From NCBI GenBank assembly GCA_036362985.1, contig JAYGXS010000005.1, positions 6,446,775 to 6,510,774 of the forward strand: a stretch of 64,000 bases of DNA. Direction: 5' to 3'. A program made the translations under genes and the position numbers. This stretch comes from Ligula intestinalis (Eukaryota; Platyhelminthes; Cestoda; Diphyllobothriidea; Diphyllobothriidae). The number at the start of each line of letters is the position of its first letter. Within the stretch, counting starts at the first letter, position 1. Of this stretch, positions 21,892 to 33,814 are shown piece by piece. Under the pieces are notes generated by a model that did no database searches, was not told where the DNA came from, and worked only from the letters and a program-made list of their open reading frames with translations.

Positions 21892-23085
21892 TCACACTAA
21901 CTTAATTCGCCAAGAACTATTTAAACAGTATCTTTAACTTACCATTTTAGTCCGCGCAACTATATCGGCCTGATGAAGCATTGCTGAAAACACCTGTTTG
22001 CCAACTCAACCTTTCGCAGTATTTTAGTCGATAAAGTTCACTACAGCGAATTAGAATCCAAAGGAATCAATATACTTTTTTTAATGCGTATGAACAACGT
22101 ACCTCCCAACCGCGGAAAACTGCCGTGGATGCGCCTTTTACTGCGCAGGATGATCACACTTTGCCACCCTGCAGTGTACACACGTTCCGACGTGATTATT
22201 TCTGCCACAAATCTATGGTAGTTGGTTTGTGCAGAAGTGCACTGGCTAAGCACTGGCTGTTTGGAGGCAAACACTTCGCTACTGCTGCTAAAAACATTCA
22301 TTCCTAATGGGCTTTTGTGCATTAAAATTGTCGCCCCCCTACCCTCTGGGTTAATGATCTGCATGTGCGTCCACAGCCGAAGGCGCCTACTGCGTCGTAA
22401 AATAACCAATCACCCTGCGTGAGTGTGTGCGCAAATGTAGGTGCGTCATCCGCGGCCAAACTGCTTTCCAGTTTATAAAATGTCGAGGATTGATGTGACG
22501 TGTCCGCATGTTGCCTGTAGCGCATGGAAAGTGCAAGCATGTTTAATGGCGGCACGTGATAAGGGTATGCTAACGCCGTCCGCAGTACTTGTCAGAAGAG
22601 AAAATGTCTTCAACGTAGGTCAAGAAAATTTGGCCAGTCCTGACTGAATATGTTGTACTTTCAATCCGATGTCCAAACACGTCTCCTTAAATGCCATGGT
22701 ATGTCAGCACACACACTACATTCAGTCGGTAACGCTTGGTGCCAAAACTGTGCGTCAAAGTATTTACGTTTGCACGTAGACGAATAACTGTCAAGATGGC
22801 CCGATTTGCGTGGTTAATTTTGTAAGTATGTACCTTAATTAACCCAGCGGTAGATGCCCTAGAGCAGTATGCAAGTCATCACAGGTTACAATAGGTGGTA
22901 TTAAGAATACTTGCCTATACTAAGGATACCGCATATAACAGGAGGGCGGGCTGACATGCGAGGACTGACGACAGTTCGACCGTCTATCTCGACGATATCT
23001 GCCGCAAGCTAATGCAGACGCGGTGACTATAGCTAGAGTATAGTTATAGTAGACTCGACGGATCTGCATCACTTTCTGCCTACTC
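21892..23085. other. GC-richer stretch without a recognised gene
   Basis: This is one of the least AT-rich parts of the window. Several overlapping frames of 60-122 codons exist on both strands (longest 22041-22409, minus), but none shows a family motif. It may be flank of the retroelement at 21.3 kb or an unrecognised repeat. Confidence 0.3.
22780..22821 (+). other. Possible 42-nt microexon, very uncertain
   Basis: A TTTGCACGTAG acceptor-like site, 14 open codons (TNNCQDGPICVVNF) and a strong TTT/GTAAGT donor. The peptide resembles the first half of an EGF-like repeat (NPCQNGG.CV). With only 14 codons it may well be chance. Confidence 0.2.
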
Positions 23086-23375
23086 CCAGCCCGGTTGTCG
23101 AGAGAGGGCCAAGAAGGCTGGAGATGTGGTCGGGCACAGACTGCTGGCGCGACCAACACTCAACTCGCGTACCATCAGCCCCTTCTTGCTAGGTAGGCTA
23201 ATGACTAAGAACGCCCAAAAGGCTACATTGAGAAGGAGCCATGGAATCTGACTGCCTGCCCGCAGACAGCGACTACACTCAACAGGGTCCAGTGGACCGA
23301 CTGAGGTGTCCGAGTTACCTCGCCAGCTAGCAACCCTCAAATTCATGACTTTTAGTGCACCACGATAGTATAAAA
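23086..23375 (+). repeat. Dispersed repeat 'R4', copy 1
   Basis: This matches 58655-58935. GCCAAGAAGGCTGGAGATGT followed by GGTCGGGCACAGA corresponds to TCAAGAAGCCTGGAGGCATG followed by ATCGGGCACAGGA. Near the end, CTTTTAGTGCACCACGATAG corresponds to GTTTTACTGCACCGTGATAG. The minus-strand frame across it (23080-23346) is not preserved in the other copy. Confidence 0.55.
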
Positions 23376-24037
23376 TTTATCAGATTCATTATACTGAGAA
23401 AAAAAACGCACCGAGAGTTGGACTCATTATCTTCCTTAATATCAGAAATAAAACAAACTGCCAATGAGAGCGGCACATATTTATCACAAAATGGACAGGG
23501 TACACTGGTCCTGCCGTAATCTATCTCTAAAAATAGCCCATTTTGGCAGGCATTACCATCAAGTTGCTAATGCCCTACAAAGTTATGAATGCAGTTATTT
23601 CACTGCTGTAAGTTATGATTGTGAATCTTTTTTAGAATGCATCGATACCACTAGTGCTTTTCCCTGAGAAAGGCCAACGAACAGCAACTCCACGTAGCTG
23701 TCATGAAAGCACGCTTCGTGGCTATCAATTTTTTGGCATAGTTAATTGGTCCCCTGCCGCTGACGCCTGTTCATGGAGCGGACTGAATGAACACTCCGAA
23801 GCCTTTTGTAAGACTTGACTTGCAGTGACTTACTTTACTTACTGTTTCCTACTTTGACGTGTTCTGTGTGAATACACTTTTCCTCCTGGCCAGTTGACTT
23901 CTCCTGCTCCCTTGTAGGCGATCGGGACGGATCAGAGTTCGTACTCACAACAAGTACCAGGAGCAGGTCGTAACAGAAGGCAAATATAATGCTGCTTTGT
24001 TCTTAACCTCGTATTTAATTAACCTTTACGTGCCTAG

Positions 24038-24125
24038 AAACGGGAGACTTTCTTTACTAAAAATGGAAACCTGTTATCAGTTTGCATATACGTCAAAGAA
24101 AAACCAAGGAGTGTGCACTTGTAAA
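24038..24125 (+). CDS. Candidate internal exon, frame ambiguous
   Basis: The acceptor-like CCTTTACGTGCCTAG precedes an 88-nt segment ending at AAA/GTAAGT (an alternative donor GTAAAG lies 5 nt earlier). Two frames are open. One gives METCYQFAYTSKKNQGVCTC; the other gives KRETFFTKNGNLLSV. Nothing identifies the product. A pair of good splice sites this close together happens by chance at some rate in 64 kb. Confidence 0.25.
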
Positions 24126-24601
24126 GTAAGTTTTAACACAGCATTGTTTTTTTTATCAGATAAATGTACCATTTGTATCGCGTGGGGACAAAGGCGCGTT
24201 TTTTAAACGATAGCATCTGCGCGCAAAAATAGAGCACCAGGAGTTCAAACAAACGGTCGTGATTATCGCAAGTCATTTAATTGGATCTATCGGCTATGGT
24301 GATGATGTCCACCCACCTGCAAAACTGTTTAAGTCGTAAATTGATCTAAATTGAGCTTTAACGACTGTATTAACACGACTGGGTTGGCGTGGAATATGCG
24401 TCAGAAAGGGGCAACATTTTAGTTGAAAATCATGTAAACGGGATTTTAAAAAACAACCAATAAAAAGGTGATAAATTTTCCCGATGCTTATTAATGAATA
24501 CCGACGCTCACTCACATTCCAGCAAACCGACCACCCGCCATGGTTGTCCCAAGCGCTTTTTACGCTGATACACGAATCAAAAACAAGAACCCAATAAAAA
24601 G

Positions 24602-25093
24602 AAATCAGATAGCTCAAATCCGGCCTTCCAAAGGAATAAATTGCGAATCCTTCCTTATATGAAGAATGGGTCCAATCTGATCGACAGGCACTTAGGGAAA
24701 TACCAAATTAATATGGAACAGAAACTGAAGTGTACTTTACACACACAGCTAGTACAACCTAAAGATAAAGTTGGCTTACTAAATAAACAAGTCATCTGAA
24801 AAATCCTATGCGAAGCTTGTGATATGGTATATTGCGGCTAAACAGGACGATCCGTCTCCACACACATCCACCAGCACCGATGGGCCATGAAGGGACGTGA
24901 CAATTTGTCCGAACTGGCTATGCATTGCTTGACACAAGACACACCTTTGAATGAGACAAAACACGCATCGTCGGAGTTTGCTCCTTAAAATGTCCAAGAA
25001 TTTCTTGAGGACATGCACTTCGATGATTCGTGCATCAACCAACGCAAAGAGTTATGTGGGATGTACAAATATTTCAAAGAAAGAAGTAAGTGA
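24602..25093 (+). pseudogene. Penelope-like element: RT tail and GIY-YIG endonuclease
   Basis: One plus-strand frame covers the end of the protein, with three in-frame stops (24797, 24839 and 24986). In order it gives LRILPYMKNGSNLIDR (the LPY..G.S motif after the reverse transcriptase), TLHTQLVQPKDKV (LL..PKDK), then C..CDMVYCG.TGRSVSTHIHQH (the VYIG.TGR.L..R..EH core of the Penelope GIY-YIG domain), A(M)KGRDNLSELAMHC, EFLEDMHFDDSCINQRKE and MYKYF just before the terminal stop. Family order and spacing are kept, so the assignment is strong, but the copy is dead. The 25100-25500 flank is shared with the copies at 13.2 and 30.2 kb. Confidence 0.8.
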
Positions 25094-25099
25094 CTACAG

Positions 25100-25480
25100 C
25101 CAATCACTGCGTAAGCACGTGAACTACAATGAGCGTCCACGCCGGATGACCCGGAATGACCCCGGACGGACGCAAATTGCAGTTGCCAATTAGCCATTAT
25201 TTTATTACGACTACTAATTATGTCCATCATGTAATGACGCAAATTGCAGCTACCGATTAGTGTCCACACTATATGGTTACATTATTTTACCAATGCTACT
25301 GAAATGTTAATTAATTGTTGCCCAGCTTCTCAAGTCTGACGACGACCTGGGTATCCAGTGTCCAAAATTTAGTGAATAGATATTTCAAATTTCTTAAAAA
25401 ACACCTTTTCTTGAAAGTGTATTTCTTGGGATGCATGTCTGCCAGTTTATACGAAACAATCATAAGTTATCCAAATTCTC
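25100..25480 (+). repeat. 3' untranslated part of the Penelope-like family
   Basis: Shared blocks with 13480-13745, 42775-42910 and (minus) 29570-29930 include ACTACTAATT(A/T)TGTCCA.CAT, GATTAGTG(T/C)CCACACTA, TCTGACGA(C/T)GACCTGGG and ATTTCTTGGGATGC. This marks the non-coding end of that lineage. Confidence 0.55.
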
Positions 25481-25559
25481 TGCTACCCGAGCGCTCGAGC
25501 CGCCGTACTGACATCAGTCGACTGTTTTAAGTGTATGTTTTATGATGGATTTCATCGAG

Positions 25560-27190
25560 TAGGACTATTTCATAAAGTGTAAAATTTAACCTTTAAGAAA
25601 CTGTGAGTGAATAAATGTTGCATTTGCACATTTTGTGAATTACCGTGGACGACCTTGGTAACATCGACAACGTGTTCAACGTGAGGCAAAGCATGCGTGT
25701 CTCAAATGTAACATTACACCCTTACTATCTTGTGTCATTAGTAGGACCGTCAGACATATGTGAATAGTTCTTTTTGTAAAATACCCGGGGGGATTAGTGC
25801 GATTCCAACTGAAGTAATGTTATGAGCCGGTTCTTGAATGTAAAGTCACACAAATGGCCAGTTAAACCTCAACCGCGACTTTGCAGCTAGTTTTTGCGAC
25901 AGATTTTCACCCCCTTGTACATTAAGTCTCAAAAGTGGTGGATGGTTTATATGGCAAAATTTTATTGGAATTCTAATGTGAATTTTGTGCTTCGAAGGAT
26001 TGCCAAGAGGACGTCAGAATACTGATTGTCATTGCAACAATCTCTCAGAATATTTATTTCACGTCATGATTTATCTTTTGAAGGCGCATCCGTCATTAAT
26101 GCGATTTGATGAAATACTCCCTTCCGTTCTTAATAATCGTTTATGTCCAGTTGCATCTTATGGAACTCATGCAAAAACCATATCCGATTGAACCTGCTTT
26201 GCAATTAATTACATCTTATAAAAGAAAACGGCGTATGTTATTTTACAAGGGTGCAATTATAGAGTTCGTAGGCTCAAGAATTTATATGGAATTTACCTCA
26301 GATACTTTGTCTAATTGATTCATAAAATCAGGGAACAGAAGGATATGACTGCGCATGAATGAAATTTTTTGTGTCTGAAAACATTTACGCCCCACATTTA
26401 TGCCTACTGAAACCTACATTTATTTCAGTTACGCAAACTTACAAGTATTTAATATAAATGCTATGCATTTATCGGTGAATTATATACTGTAGGTCCCCTA
26501 TGTAGAATATTTAAATTTATAAAGGTGCAACACATTAATTGATAAAATTCATGTTAAATAAGTAGTCGTTTGCACTAATCATAATTTTGACAGTTGAAGA
26601 AGTAAATCGCATTTAAACGACGCTTTTATCCACCGTGACTGAGTTTTCGTGAGGTTATAAAACGTAGAATTCATTAGTTAAAACAATCCCACGTTGATAT
26701 TTCTGATTTTAAACAACTTTTAGAATTTTATTCAAAATTTCATTAGAAGGGGCAACTAGCATCCTTGCATGAAAGGAAAGCATGTGCATGCCTTCTTCAA
26801 AGTTTATGATGATCTTTAAATTTATTGCAAATCGATGTAATGCAGTGATTAAAGAATAAGGAAGGTCGAGCATGCAAATACCTGGAAATTAAAGCAGTGC
26901 ATACTTTTTATCGAATAGCTTAAACATTTTTTGTTTATAAATAGCTTTAACTCGTCATGCGGACGTAAGTGAACTATCGTAGAAGCCTCTTGGAGTATAA
27001 TACATGCTTTCGTATTTCAGGATTTAAGAAATGGTTTAAAAGATATGTTCTTTCTGTTAGTTCACAAACTACCATTATTACTGGCCTTGCGAAATACTAA
27101 AATATACGCAAATGCATTTTAATTCAACCAAAAGTAAAATAAATGTGAATTGCTAAGATCAAAACAGATAGTTCTGTCTGTCATATGTGG
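25560..27190. other. Unassigned, no gene seen
   Basis: AT-rich anonymous DNA between two retroelement remnants. The overlapping short frames near 25985-26318 lack motifs. Confidence 0.3.
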
Positions 27191-27196
27191 GATAAG

Positions 27197-27440
27197 AATT
27201 GTCAAGCACCGGATCAATTTATTAACTGTTCTGAGCTTTCCGGCTCTTTTTAGAGTTAATCATCACATATAAAAGTGTCCACGCCATATATGCAACCGTT
27301 ATCGGGGGTAGGAACCGATAAACCGTTATACAGGTGAACGGGGAGGGATCTCATTAATCATTTGTGTCGGTCCTGCCAATATGCCTGTGAAGAGTGATGT
27401 ATGCCAGCACCAGATCGATTACTCACTCGAATTAATTCAC
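27197..27440 (+). mobile_element. MITE-like family, 5' part (copy B)
   Basis: This segment repeats the first half of the element at 89-523. Shared blocks include the terminal GTCAAGCACCGGATCAATTT, then GAGCTTTC, the ATCTCATTAATCAT block, TGTCGG...ATATGCCTGTG and CCAGATCGAT. The copy stops matching at about 27440, where a Penelope-type reverse-transcriptase remnant starts. It is either truncated or split by that retroelement. Confidence 0.6.
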
Positions 27441-27995
27441 ATTTGGGCTTTCGAAGACTTGGAAGTAGGACGATTCAATCGGACAAAATCAACGTATACT
27501 TCGATGTGACTGCTTTATGCATATCCATACCCCCACAACTGGCACACAAATTTTTGTACAAGAGATCTCAAGAGGCATATGATGAGCCTCAATATCCACT
27601 TTAAATGGAACACAGTATGTAATTATTTAAATTTAGCCAAAACGTTCTTTTTATTTGCTTAAGAAAACCATAAACCGATTAAAGGAACTCTGAGTCTCCC
27701 CAATCTCCAGAAAAATGGCAGAACTTGTTCTACAAGAGCGAGAAACCACCCCTCTCACCCACAATAAGGCAGTCCTTTGACGTTTTTCCGATGACGAAAT
27801 CCTGTTATCATAAAAAACAAAATGCCGCAAACCTTTAAATAATTGCTAAGTGGAATCTTTCCTTCCATCAAATTCACAAGAAAGGAAGAACAATAACAGC
27901 AGCTGCATTTATTTGATGTCCTCATCAAGAGAACGTCCAACGGTTAAATTGAGGCGACGTTTCACAAGAGGACAACAAACACAACGTAACTTATT
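27441..27995 (+). pseudogene. Penelope-like element: reverse-transcriptase core
   Basis: The frame to 27604 ends with INVYFDVTALCISIPPQLAH, matching the first catalytic motif of Penelope RTs (VSFDV.SLFTSIP..LA). After a decayed stretch, 27684 onward gives SPISRKMAELVLQERE (GSPISG.LAE.VLQ.LE), and GATGAC at 27790-27795 supplies the two aspartates of the YVDD motif. A one-base shift later comes VIIKN...LLSGIFPSIKFTRKEE, then LHLFDVLIKRTSNG and ATFHKRTT (L.FLDVL..R..G...T.VYRKPT). Stops and at least two frame changes make it dead. It begins where the MITE-like copy B ends, so it is 5' truncated. Confidence 0.75.
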
Positions 27996-27999
27996 AGTT

Positions 28000-29480
28000 T
28001 TAACCAGCAACGTTTTTATTCATTCGTGTCTGTGATATGGCCGAAGGCTTGAAAGGCTTCAAACATCGTTAAAAACTGCGTAGACAGCGCACGTTCCGCG
28101 GTTGTCCATTTTATGTTTCTATCTAAAGCGGACCATGGGAAGGTCACTTGAACATGCTTGTTATATCTAGCCATATACATTGTGGGTATACTCTCTCGAC
28201 AGATAACGTTAACATTTTAACCCCAAATTTGTGTTCTGCTTCTATGTGTTTTTTTTTCTGAAATGACGTTTGGTGGCATTGAAAAACAAATCTAACGTAT
28301 TTCCGAAATTGACTTTCTAAAATACCCATATGATAAGCCTCAGTCTTGTTATTAGTTCTTCGCCCAGGGGTTTCGCATTTTCTTCACATTGCTTGGTCGA
28401 GGCCAGTTGAACAAAATGTCTCTCATCCACTATGGGTGCAGTTATATTTTAAGCATAAAATACGCCCATGTATTATTCTGAGTGAAACAGTAGCGTTTTG
28501 ATTATTCACGTCAGTCTTAAGGACTGAGCTAAACTTGACCCTTCAATAATTTTCCGATGTAGTTTTTGCTCATTTAGATAGGATCCTTTTACCAAGCATA
28601 CATATCCTGTGGAAAATTTTCAGTAAAATTTTAATTTGAAGTCATATGTAAACTGATTATCTAAATCGACATGTCATCATAAAACTCATGTTTGCTTACA
28701 AAAATAAGTCTGACTGATATACAACATTTTATTTGAACTAGAAACCGAGTGTTTTCTCCTGCGTTCAAGGAATGTTGAGGATTGTTAAGAGCACGTCAGT
28801 AGGTTGCTCGAAGTGACAAAGTGTTCTTACGCACGTATGACATACTGAACATGTAAAATGCTATCAACCTCATGACTGTGTAGGAAGCACAACCCTGGAA
28901 TCCGAAAACAGTTTTAAAGAAGCCAATTTGGGGCCTCCAAAGTACGTACGAGCTCCAAATGGCACGCAGGACTGTTTTTTTCTTGAAAATACACACTTAT
29001 TGAAAACCAATGCATTTAAAAGAAATGTGTAAAAATAAAAACTAAAGAAATATCGTTTGCATTCTACTCCGCTCAGTTAATTGATTGCCATGGCAAAAAA
29101 CAAGTTCTTTTCAATATAATTGCAAAAAATATTTAATAATCGTGTTGAATCGCAATTTTATCGTGAGGCTCACGTCAAACTACGGCGTTAAGCGGATTTT
29201 CGATGAATCAGTATTGATTTATACAGAAATCAGTTCCAGGGTCTCTGCTATAGGGGCCAATGAGGCCAATTGTCAGAAAATGCGGCTCAGGTAGCAGATA
29301 ATTTCAAAGGAATCAGGAAAGATCTTAATGAGGGCAGGAAAAAAGCTGTAGATAAAAGATGGTGGCCATGAAGCGCCTTTGGGTAACCACTTTTGCTCCA
29401 CAAGTAGGTAAATTCACTAAGTGAAAGTGAAGAAGATACAATAATGTCGTCATTAAAGTCGATTGCCGCATTATCTACTG
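28000..29480. other. Unassigned, no gene seen
   Basis: Anonymous AT-rich DNA. Short frames at 28144-28329 and 28796-28996 (minus) and 29085-29294 (plus) have no recognisable content. Confidence 0.3.
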
Positions 29481-29569
29481 CAATTCTGCGAAATTTAGCA
29501 CAAGACAGCTGCTCTGACCAGTCTTTACAAACAGATCCATTTTCAAAAAAGTAGCATGCTTCTGTTTAT

Positions 29570-30250
29570 TTGGTGAAATTAATCTAGTTCGTATAAACTG
29601 GAGAGTGGGCATCCCAAGAAATGTAATTTCAAGGAAGGGCGTTCTTATGGAAAAGGGAGAAGTTTTATTCCATAAATTTTCGACACTGTGTTCATCAGAC
29701 TTGAGCAGCTGGGCGACGAACAATTAACATTTCAGAATTGTTGGTACAGTTATAAAGTCATCTAGTGTGGGTTCTAATTACTATCTATAATTTTTATAAC
29801 GCCGTGATGGACATAATTAGCAGCCTGAAAAGATTAATAGCTAATTGGCAACTGTTAGTTTTCGTCGGTCCGGGTCACTCCAGTCATGCACTGTGCACGC
29901 TAATTGTGGTTCGTATTGGTCGCTAATGAAGGGCTGTAGTCCCTTTCATCTTTCTTTGAGAAGTTTGTACGCTCCATCTACTCGAGACGTCAGATAATTC
30001 ATGAATCATCAAGAAACTCAAGATCTTCCCGGCCTTTTTGAGGAGCGAACCCAATCAAAGTGTATTTTGTCCCATTCAGAGGTATGTCATGTGTCAAGGT
30101 AATGAAAAGCCACTTTGGACAAATGGTTACGTCTCTTCACGGCAAATTGGTGGTCGTGGATGCGTGTGGAGATGTATCTTCCTGTTTGCCCTGATATACG
30201 ATATCACAAGGTTTAAATGGAATTTTGTAGATGCCCTCCTTCGTAAATTG
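29570..30250 (-). pseudogene. Penelope-like element: GIY-YIG endonuclease and 3' flank
   Basis: On the minus strand the text runs GIYKIPFKPCDIVYQGK (compare (V)YKIPC..CD.VYIG), then after one frame change TGRYISTRIHDHQFAVKRRN and LSKVAFHYL, a second frame change, and GREDLEFLDDS near 29985. This is the same lineage as the 24.6-kb copy, in opposite orientation. 29570-29930 matches that copy's 3' flank, including the reverse complement of TTTCTTGGGATGCCCACTCT. It is dead by frameshift. Confidence 0.7.
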
Positions 30251-30429
30251 TTAGCAGGCAAGCCTCTCTTGTCGACGATCTGGGCATCCAGTGTCAAAAA
30301 AAAGTCAATAAGTTTTTTTCATTTTCCCAAAGCTCAACTTCCCCTGAAAATAATCCATTTCTCATAACCGTGTCACCTGCACGTCCACACTGCAACCATT
30401 AATTTTTTTACATATTATGGTTCAGCATT

Positions 30430-31770
30430 ACTTTGGGTCTATTAGCTGTCTGCGCTACAGAAAAGTCCACAAATGGCGTTTGGCGCGTACAGTTATGCAC
30501 AACTGCTGTCATATTCTGAAATGTGCATGGCCACACAGAGCCTCTAAAATGTGCACTTTTTCATTATAGTTGTTATGAGTGGGATATGCCAATGTGCTTT
30601 ATCTGAACTAGCGGCTCGGCAGGTTAAGAACTTGTCGCCGTGTGCTTTCGGCTCTTTGCAGTGATAAAGAGCATCTGAGAGTGTGGACCAGATATTTGAC
30701 AAAAACATAACTACAAGATTTCATATTTGGTGACAATACGAGTACGATGGAAACTTTTGTGAGGTAGTTTTGTCAAGGTAAGGAAGGAATTAATCGTAGG
30801 GCTGCCTAGAAGCAAAAGTCTCCCAACTGATGTGTTGTTCAAAGCTCTTGGTTAAGGCTTTACTGCTGGATCAATGCGCATTAAATGCACTTTTACTCTG
30901 TGATAGGAGCCCAGTAGAAAATATATTAAACCCACTGATACTTTTTTTTCTGACGTAAAAGCGTAGGTAATAGGTTGTAAAAAGAACATAGAAGACAAGA
31001 AAAACTGGAAGAAAAATGCATATTGGTAAGCAAATGATGTTAACAGACCGAGATAACTATAAGATCAGCTCATATAAATACAGGGCGGCCCCACTATAAG
31101 TTCCTCACATATAAAAAATAAAAAAATGCATGTTTATTATAAATCACCGTCAGTTATAATATTATCAGTCAGTAGAGATTTCCCTGACACGTAAATATTT
31201 AGCATTTTACAACTCCATCGGTACCAGTGATTAAATTAACGCATCCAATCTCAAACGCTAATAGAATATTGTAGAGCAACACAAAGCCATGTTCATGTGG
31301 ACTACTGCAAACCACAGCATTCGTAAAATCCACCAGTACGAAACGAATACTACACTTCAACAGCAATAACCCTGCCATGCAATTACCCCCTGTCTCACAA
31401 AAGTAGCTACGTTAGTATTCCTTAACAAAGAGTTGACAAAGGCTGTAGCACACCAACTGATTAAAGAGCGGAACATCAAAACCAAAGTGACCTCTTTCGA
31501 ACTCATGGGTACCCGTATTCTTTTAAAATTCAAAGAAACTTGCAAATGAAAAGATGATGGACAACAACAGGGCAATTGAATTTCTGAACGGTCATTCTCT
31601 AAATAAGGGAATCTCTGATTGATACAATCCACTGGAGTAGGCATAGACCATAGACCTCAGGCAACAATACGCCGCCGAATGATGCACCCTTAAGGCAGAC
31701 TGCACACTGCTGAACCTTTCGCCGTGGTTTTGAAACTACGTTGCAAGGAGACTGCAATACCTTTCGAGAA
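30430..31770. other. Unassigned, no gene seen
   Basis: No motif found. The minus frame 31357-31644 (95 codons) overlaps the next one (31599-31958) in a different frame; neither is recognised, and the plus strand below gives a better explanation for part of it. Confidence 0.3.
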
Positions 31771-32010
31771 ACAGGGCATAAATTGCAGATTTGCCTACAG
31801 GAGCAAAAAGTGGCGACGCGGACACTTGACCCAAACTCGCGGCTTGCAACACAGATCGGAGCGATAAGACACATGTTTAATATTGAATAAACGACCAAAA
31901 TAGGCCTGGGAACCTTTAAGAAGCATGGCACTCTCAGACCAATCCTGTCAACAGGCATTTGTATCTTCCAGCAGCCTACAATGTCCTACGCCATAAGGTG
32001 AGTAGAGGTC
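31765..32010 (+). pseudogene. Possible reverse-transcriptase fragment (Penelope-like)
   Basis: The plus text includes FRETGHKL and, further on, IGLGTFKKHGTLRPILSTG. The second block resembles the (Y)G.PK.HK....LRPI(L/V)S motif at the start of Penelope-type RT domains. The upstream ETGH block would belong to an endonuclease, so two fragments may be joined here. It is short and interrupted by stops, so the call is weak. Confidence 0.35.
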
Positions 32011-32645
32011 AAATCAATCTAAGGATTTGCAAACTAAGACAGACTTGTGAAGGAGCAACGGGAAGAGGGAGCAGTACTACCAGCATTCTCACCGTGGGGA
32101 CGGAAAACAACACCAACTCCCATCAAGTTATGACAACATCCACACAGAGGGACAAGCAGCGAATTAAAAACATCGGTACAACACGTTCAGCCACATTTTT
32201 TTGAATATTTTGATCGATACATTCAGTTTAAACATCGACAGAGGACAGCCAACCCAGCTGTCCAAAACGTCCGTAGACATACAGACACATTCTGATGGCT
32301 ATAATATGATCTCTACTTCTAATCCCAGAATTCTGACTTTTGCATATCTGAACATTGACAAGTGCCCCGCCATGGAGTCAAACACTATGCGTGAGGTAAA
32401 TAAATGGAACGTGTTCTAAGCCATATAAAAAGAATTCAGCCAAATTTTTTCTGGCGCTCAGCAAACTGCAGTTAGGGCATGCCTATATATATATTTAACG
32501 GTGCATAACCAGACGATATATTTAAATAAACTGTTTGCTTTACCGTGGCGTGCAAAGTAATTGAACCTATATATATAAGGGTTGCATAAAATAGATCACA
32601 ACAGAAGTATGGCAAAATATCTTAGTGAAATGGTGCAACATTTAC

Positions 32646-32844
32646 TAGGAGGAGAGTCCGGCGATGTGGAACCAGGTGAATTCGATGAGCACCTTTCGTC
32701 CCGGTGGGGCGATAAACCGATAAAGACATCTGACATCGGGGCCGTAACTGGCGGGCCAACCAGGATGGTGAAAGTGGCCCGAATGCGGCGTCTCTATGAG
32801 GACCTCGGCTTCGTTTGCACCACAAGTTGTAGCCTTCATGCGAT
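32646..32844 (-). CDS. CUB-domain exon (internal exon of an extracellular protein)
   Basis: On the minus strand a pyrimidine-rich CGTTTTTTCATGTTACATTGACAG acceptor is followed by a 199-nt open segment ending in CTCCTCCTA, then GTAAAT, a usable donor. It starts in phase 1 and ends in phase 2. The translation begins with a cysteine (TTCGANEAEVLIETP), then SGHFHHPGWPASYG, DVRCLYRFIAPPGRKVLIEF and FHIAGLSS. This is the first half of a CUB domain: first cysteine, G.(I/F)..P.(Y/W)P..Y, second cysteine followed by an aromatic, aP.G..(I/V)L.F..F.I. The reading is intact, unlike every mobile-element copy here, and the segment is far more GC-rich than its flanks, as expected of a constrained exon. CUB domains act outside cells in proteases, adhesion and signalling proteins; which protein this is cannot be told. 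The domain should finish in an exon at lower coordinates, which I did not find. The plus-strand frame over the same bases (32582-32908) is its shadow. Confidence 0.65.
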
Positions 32845-32907
32845 CTGTCAATGTAACATGAAAAAACGTCATTTTGTTTTAGAACACCCAGCATATATGC
32901 TTGCTTA

Positions 32908-33814
32908 AAATGTAAAAAAAGGTTGAACGGAATTTAAAAACTTCCAAACGATCTAAACGCGGGCTTTAGGGGCCAATTGAAACGGGGGATACGCAACTCC
33001 TGGAAGAGAAAATAAATTTAACGGAGGTTTCGTACGATAAGAGCTTACACAATGTTGGCGTGCCTAGGTGAAGGTGAGTTCGAACGGGTATATAATACCT
33101 CGAGCAAATAGCAGTTTATTTCTGCAAATTATTGGAATACACAAAACGGCGGCCATGCATGTCTGTTTTGGAATACATACGACACACATTTCGATCAAAC
33201 CTCTGAAACAGTCCCTTCCGTATAAATAGTAGTAATACTACGTATCACATAAAGGTGCTCAACCTACACCCACTGCACTAGGCTTTTATACCTTCTACTG
33301 CATAATAGTTTATCATCGAAGGTCAACGCCATCTGAAAACATTGGCATGGTTAGGTTAAATAAGTGCGGTGACATACATGGTAGACAAGCAAAGTTTTAA
33401 TTTATGTTACGATGAAAAAAATGCAAAAAACAGAACTTAACATTCTGAACTGAACTATACGTTCAGTCTATGCGTTAGTTTGAAACCGAAGGGAGAGAAT
33501 AATATTATTAGTTCAAACAATTTACATAAATATGCGCACTCGTTTTCGCATTCACAAGCTTATGACAGATCCTGCAAGTAATTAACAATGACGGTTAATA
33601 ATCCATTGCAAAGAGAAACGTAAGTTATTAATTTTTAAGTTGAATCGTTAGCCTCCTGATTGCTTAAAAATTTTTCAAAAGTCTCCAATTTAATTTTGAC
33701 ATTATCTTGGAAGTAGGCAATATAAACAGAAATTCGTCAGCTAAATATCTAATTTAATCATTTTTTAAACAGGTAAAATGTAAGAGGAAGTTTTTTTTAA
33801 TGAATCAGATGTAT
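32908..33814. other. Unassigned, no gene seen
   Basis: Presumed intron of the CUB-containing gene or intergenic DNA. AT-rich, no motif. Confidence 0.3.

Noticed and set aside
27760..27800. Minus-strand TTTCGTCATCGG...GTCAAAGG as another retroelement 3'-end motif
   Set aside because: The bases belong to the RT catalytic region (GATGAC) on the plus strand; the resemblance is accidental.
32582..32908. 108-codon plus-strand frame with a TATA-like string just upstream
   Set aside because: The minus strand over the same bases encodes clear CUB-domain motifs with splice sites, so the plus frame is its shadow.
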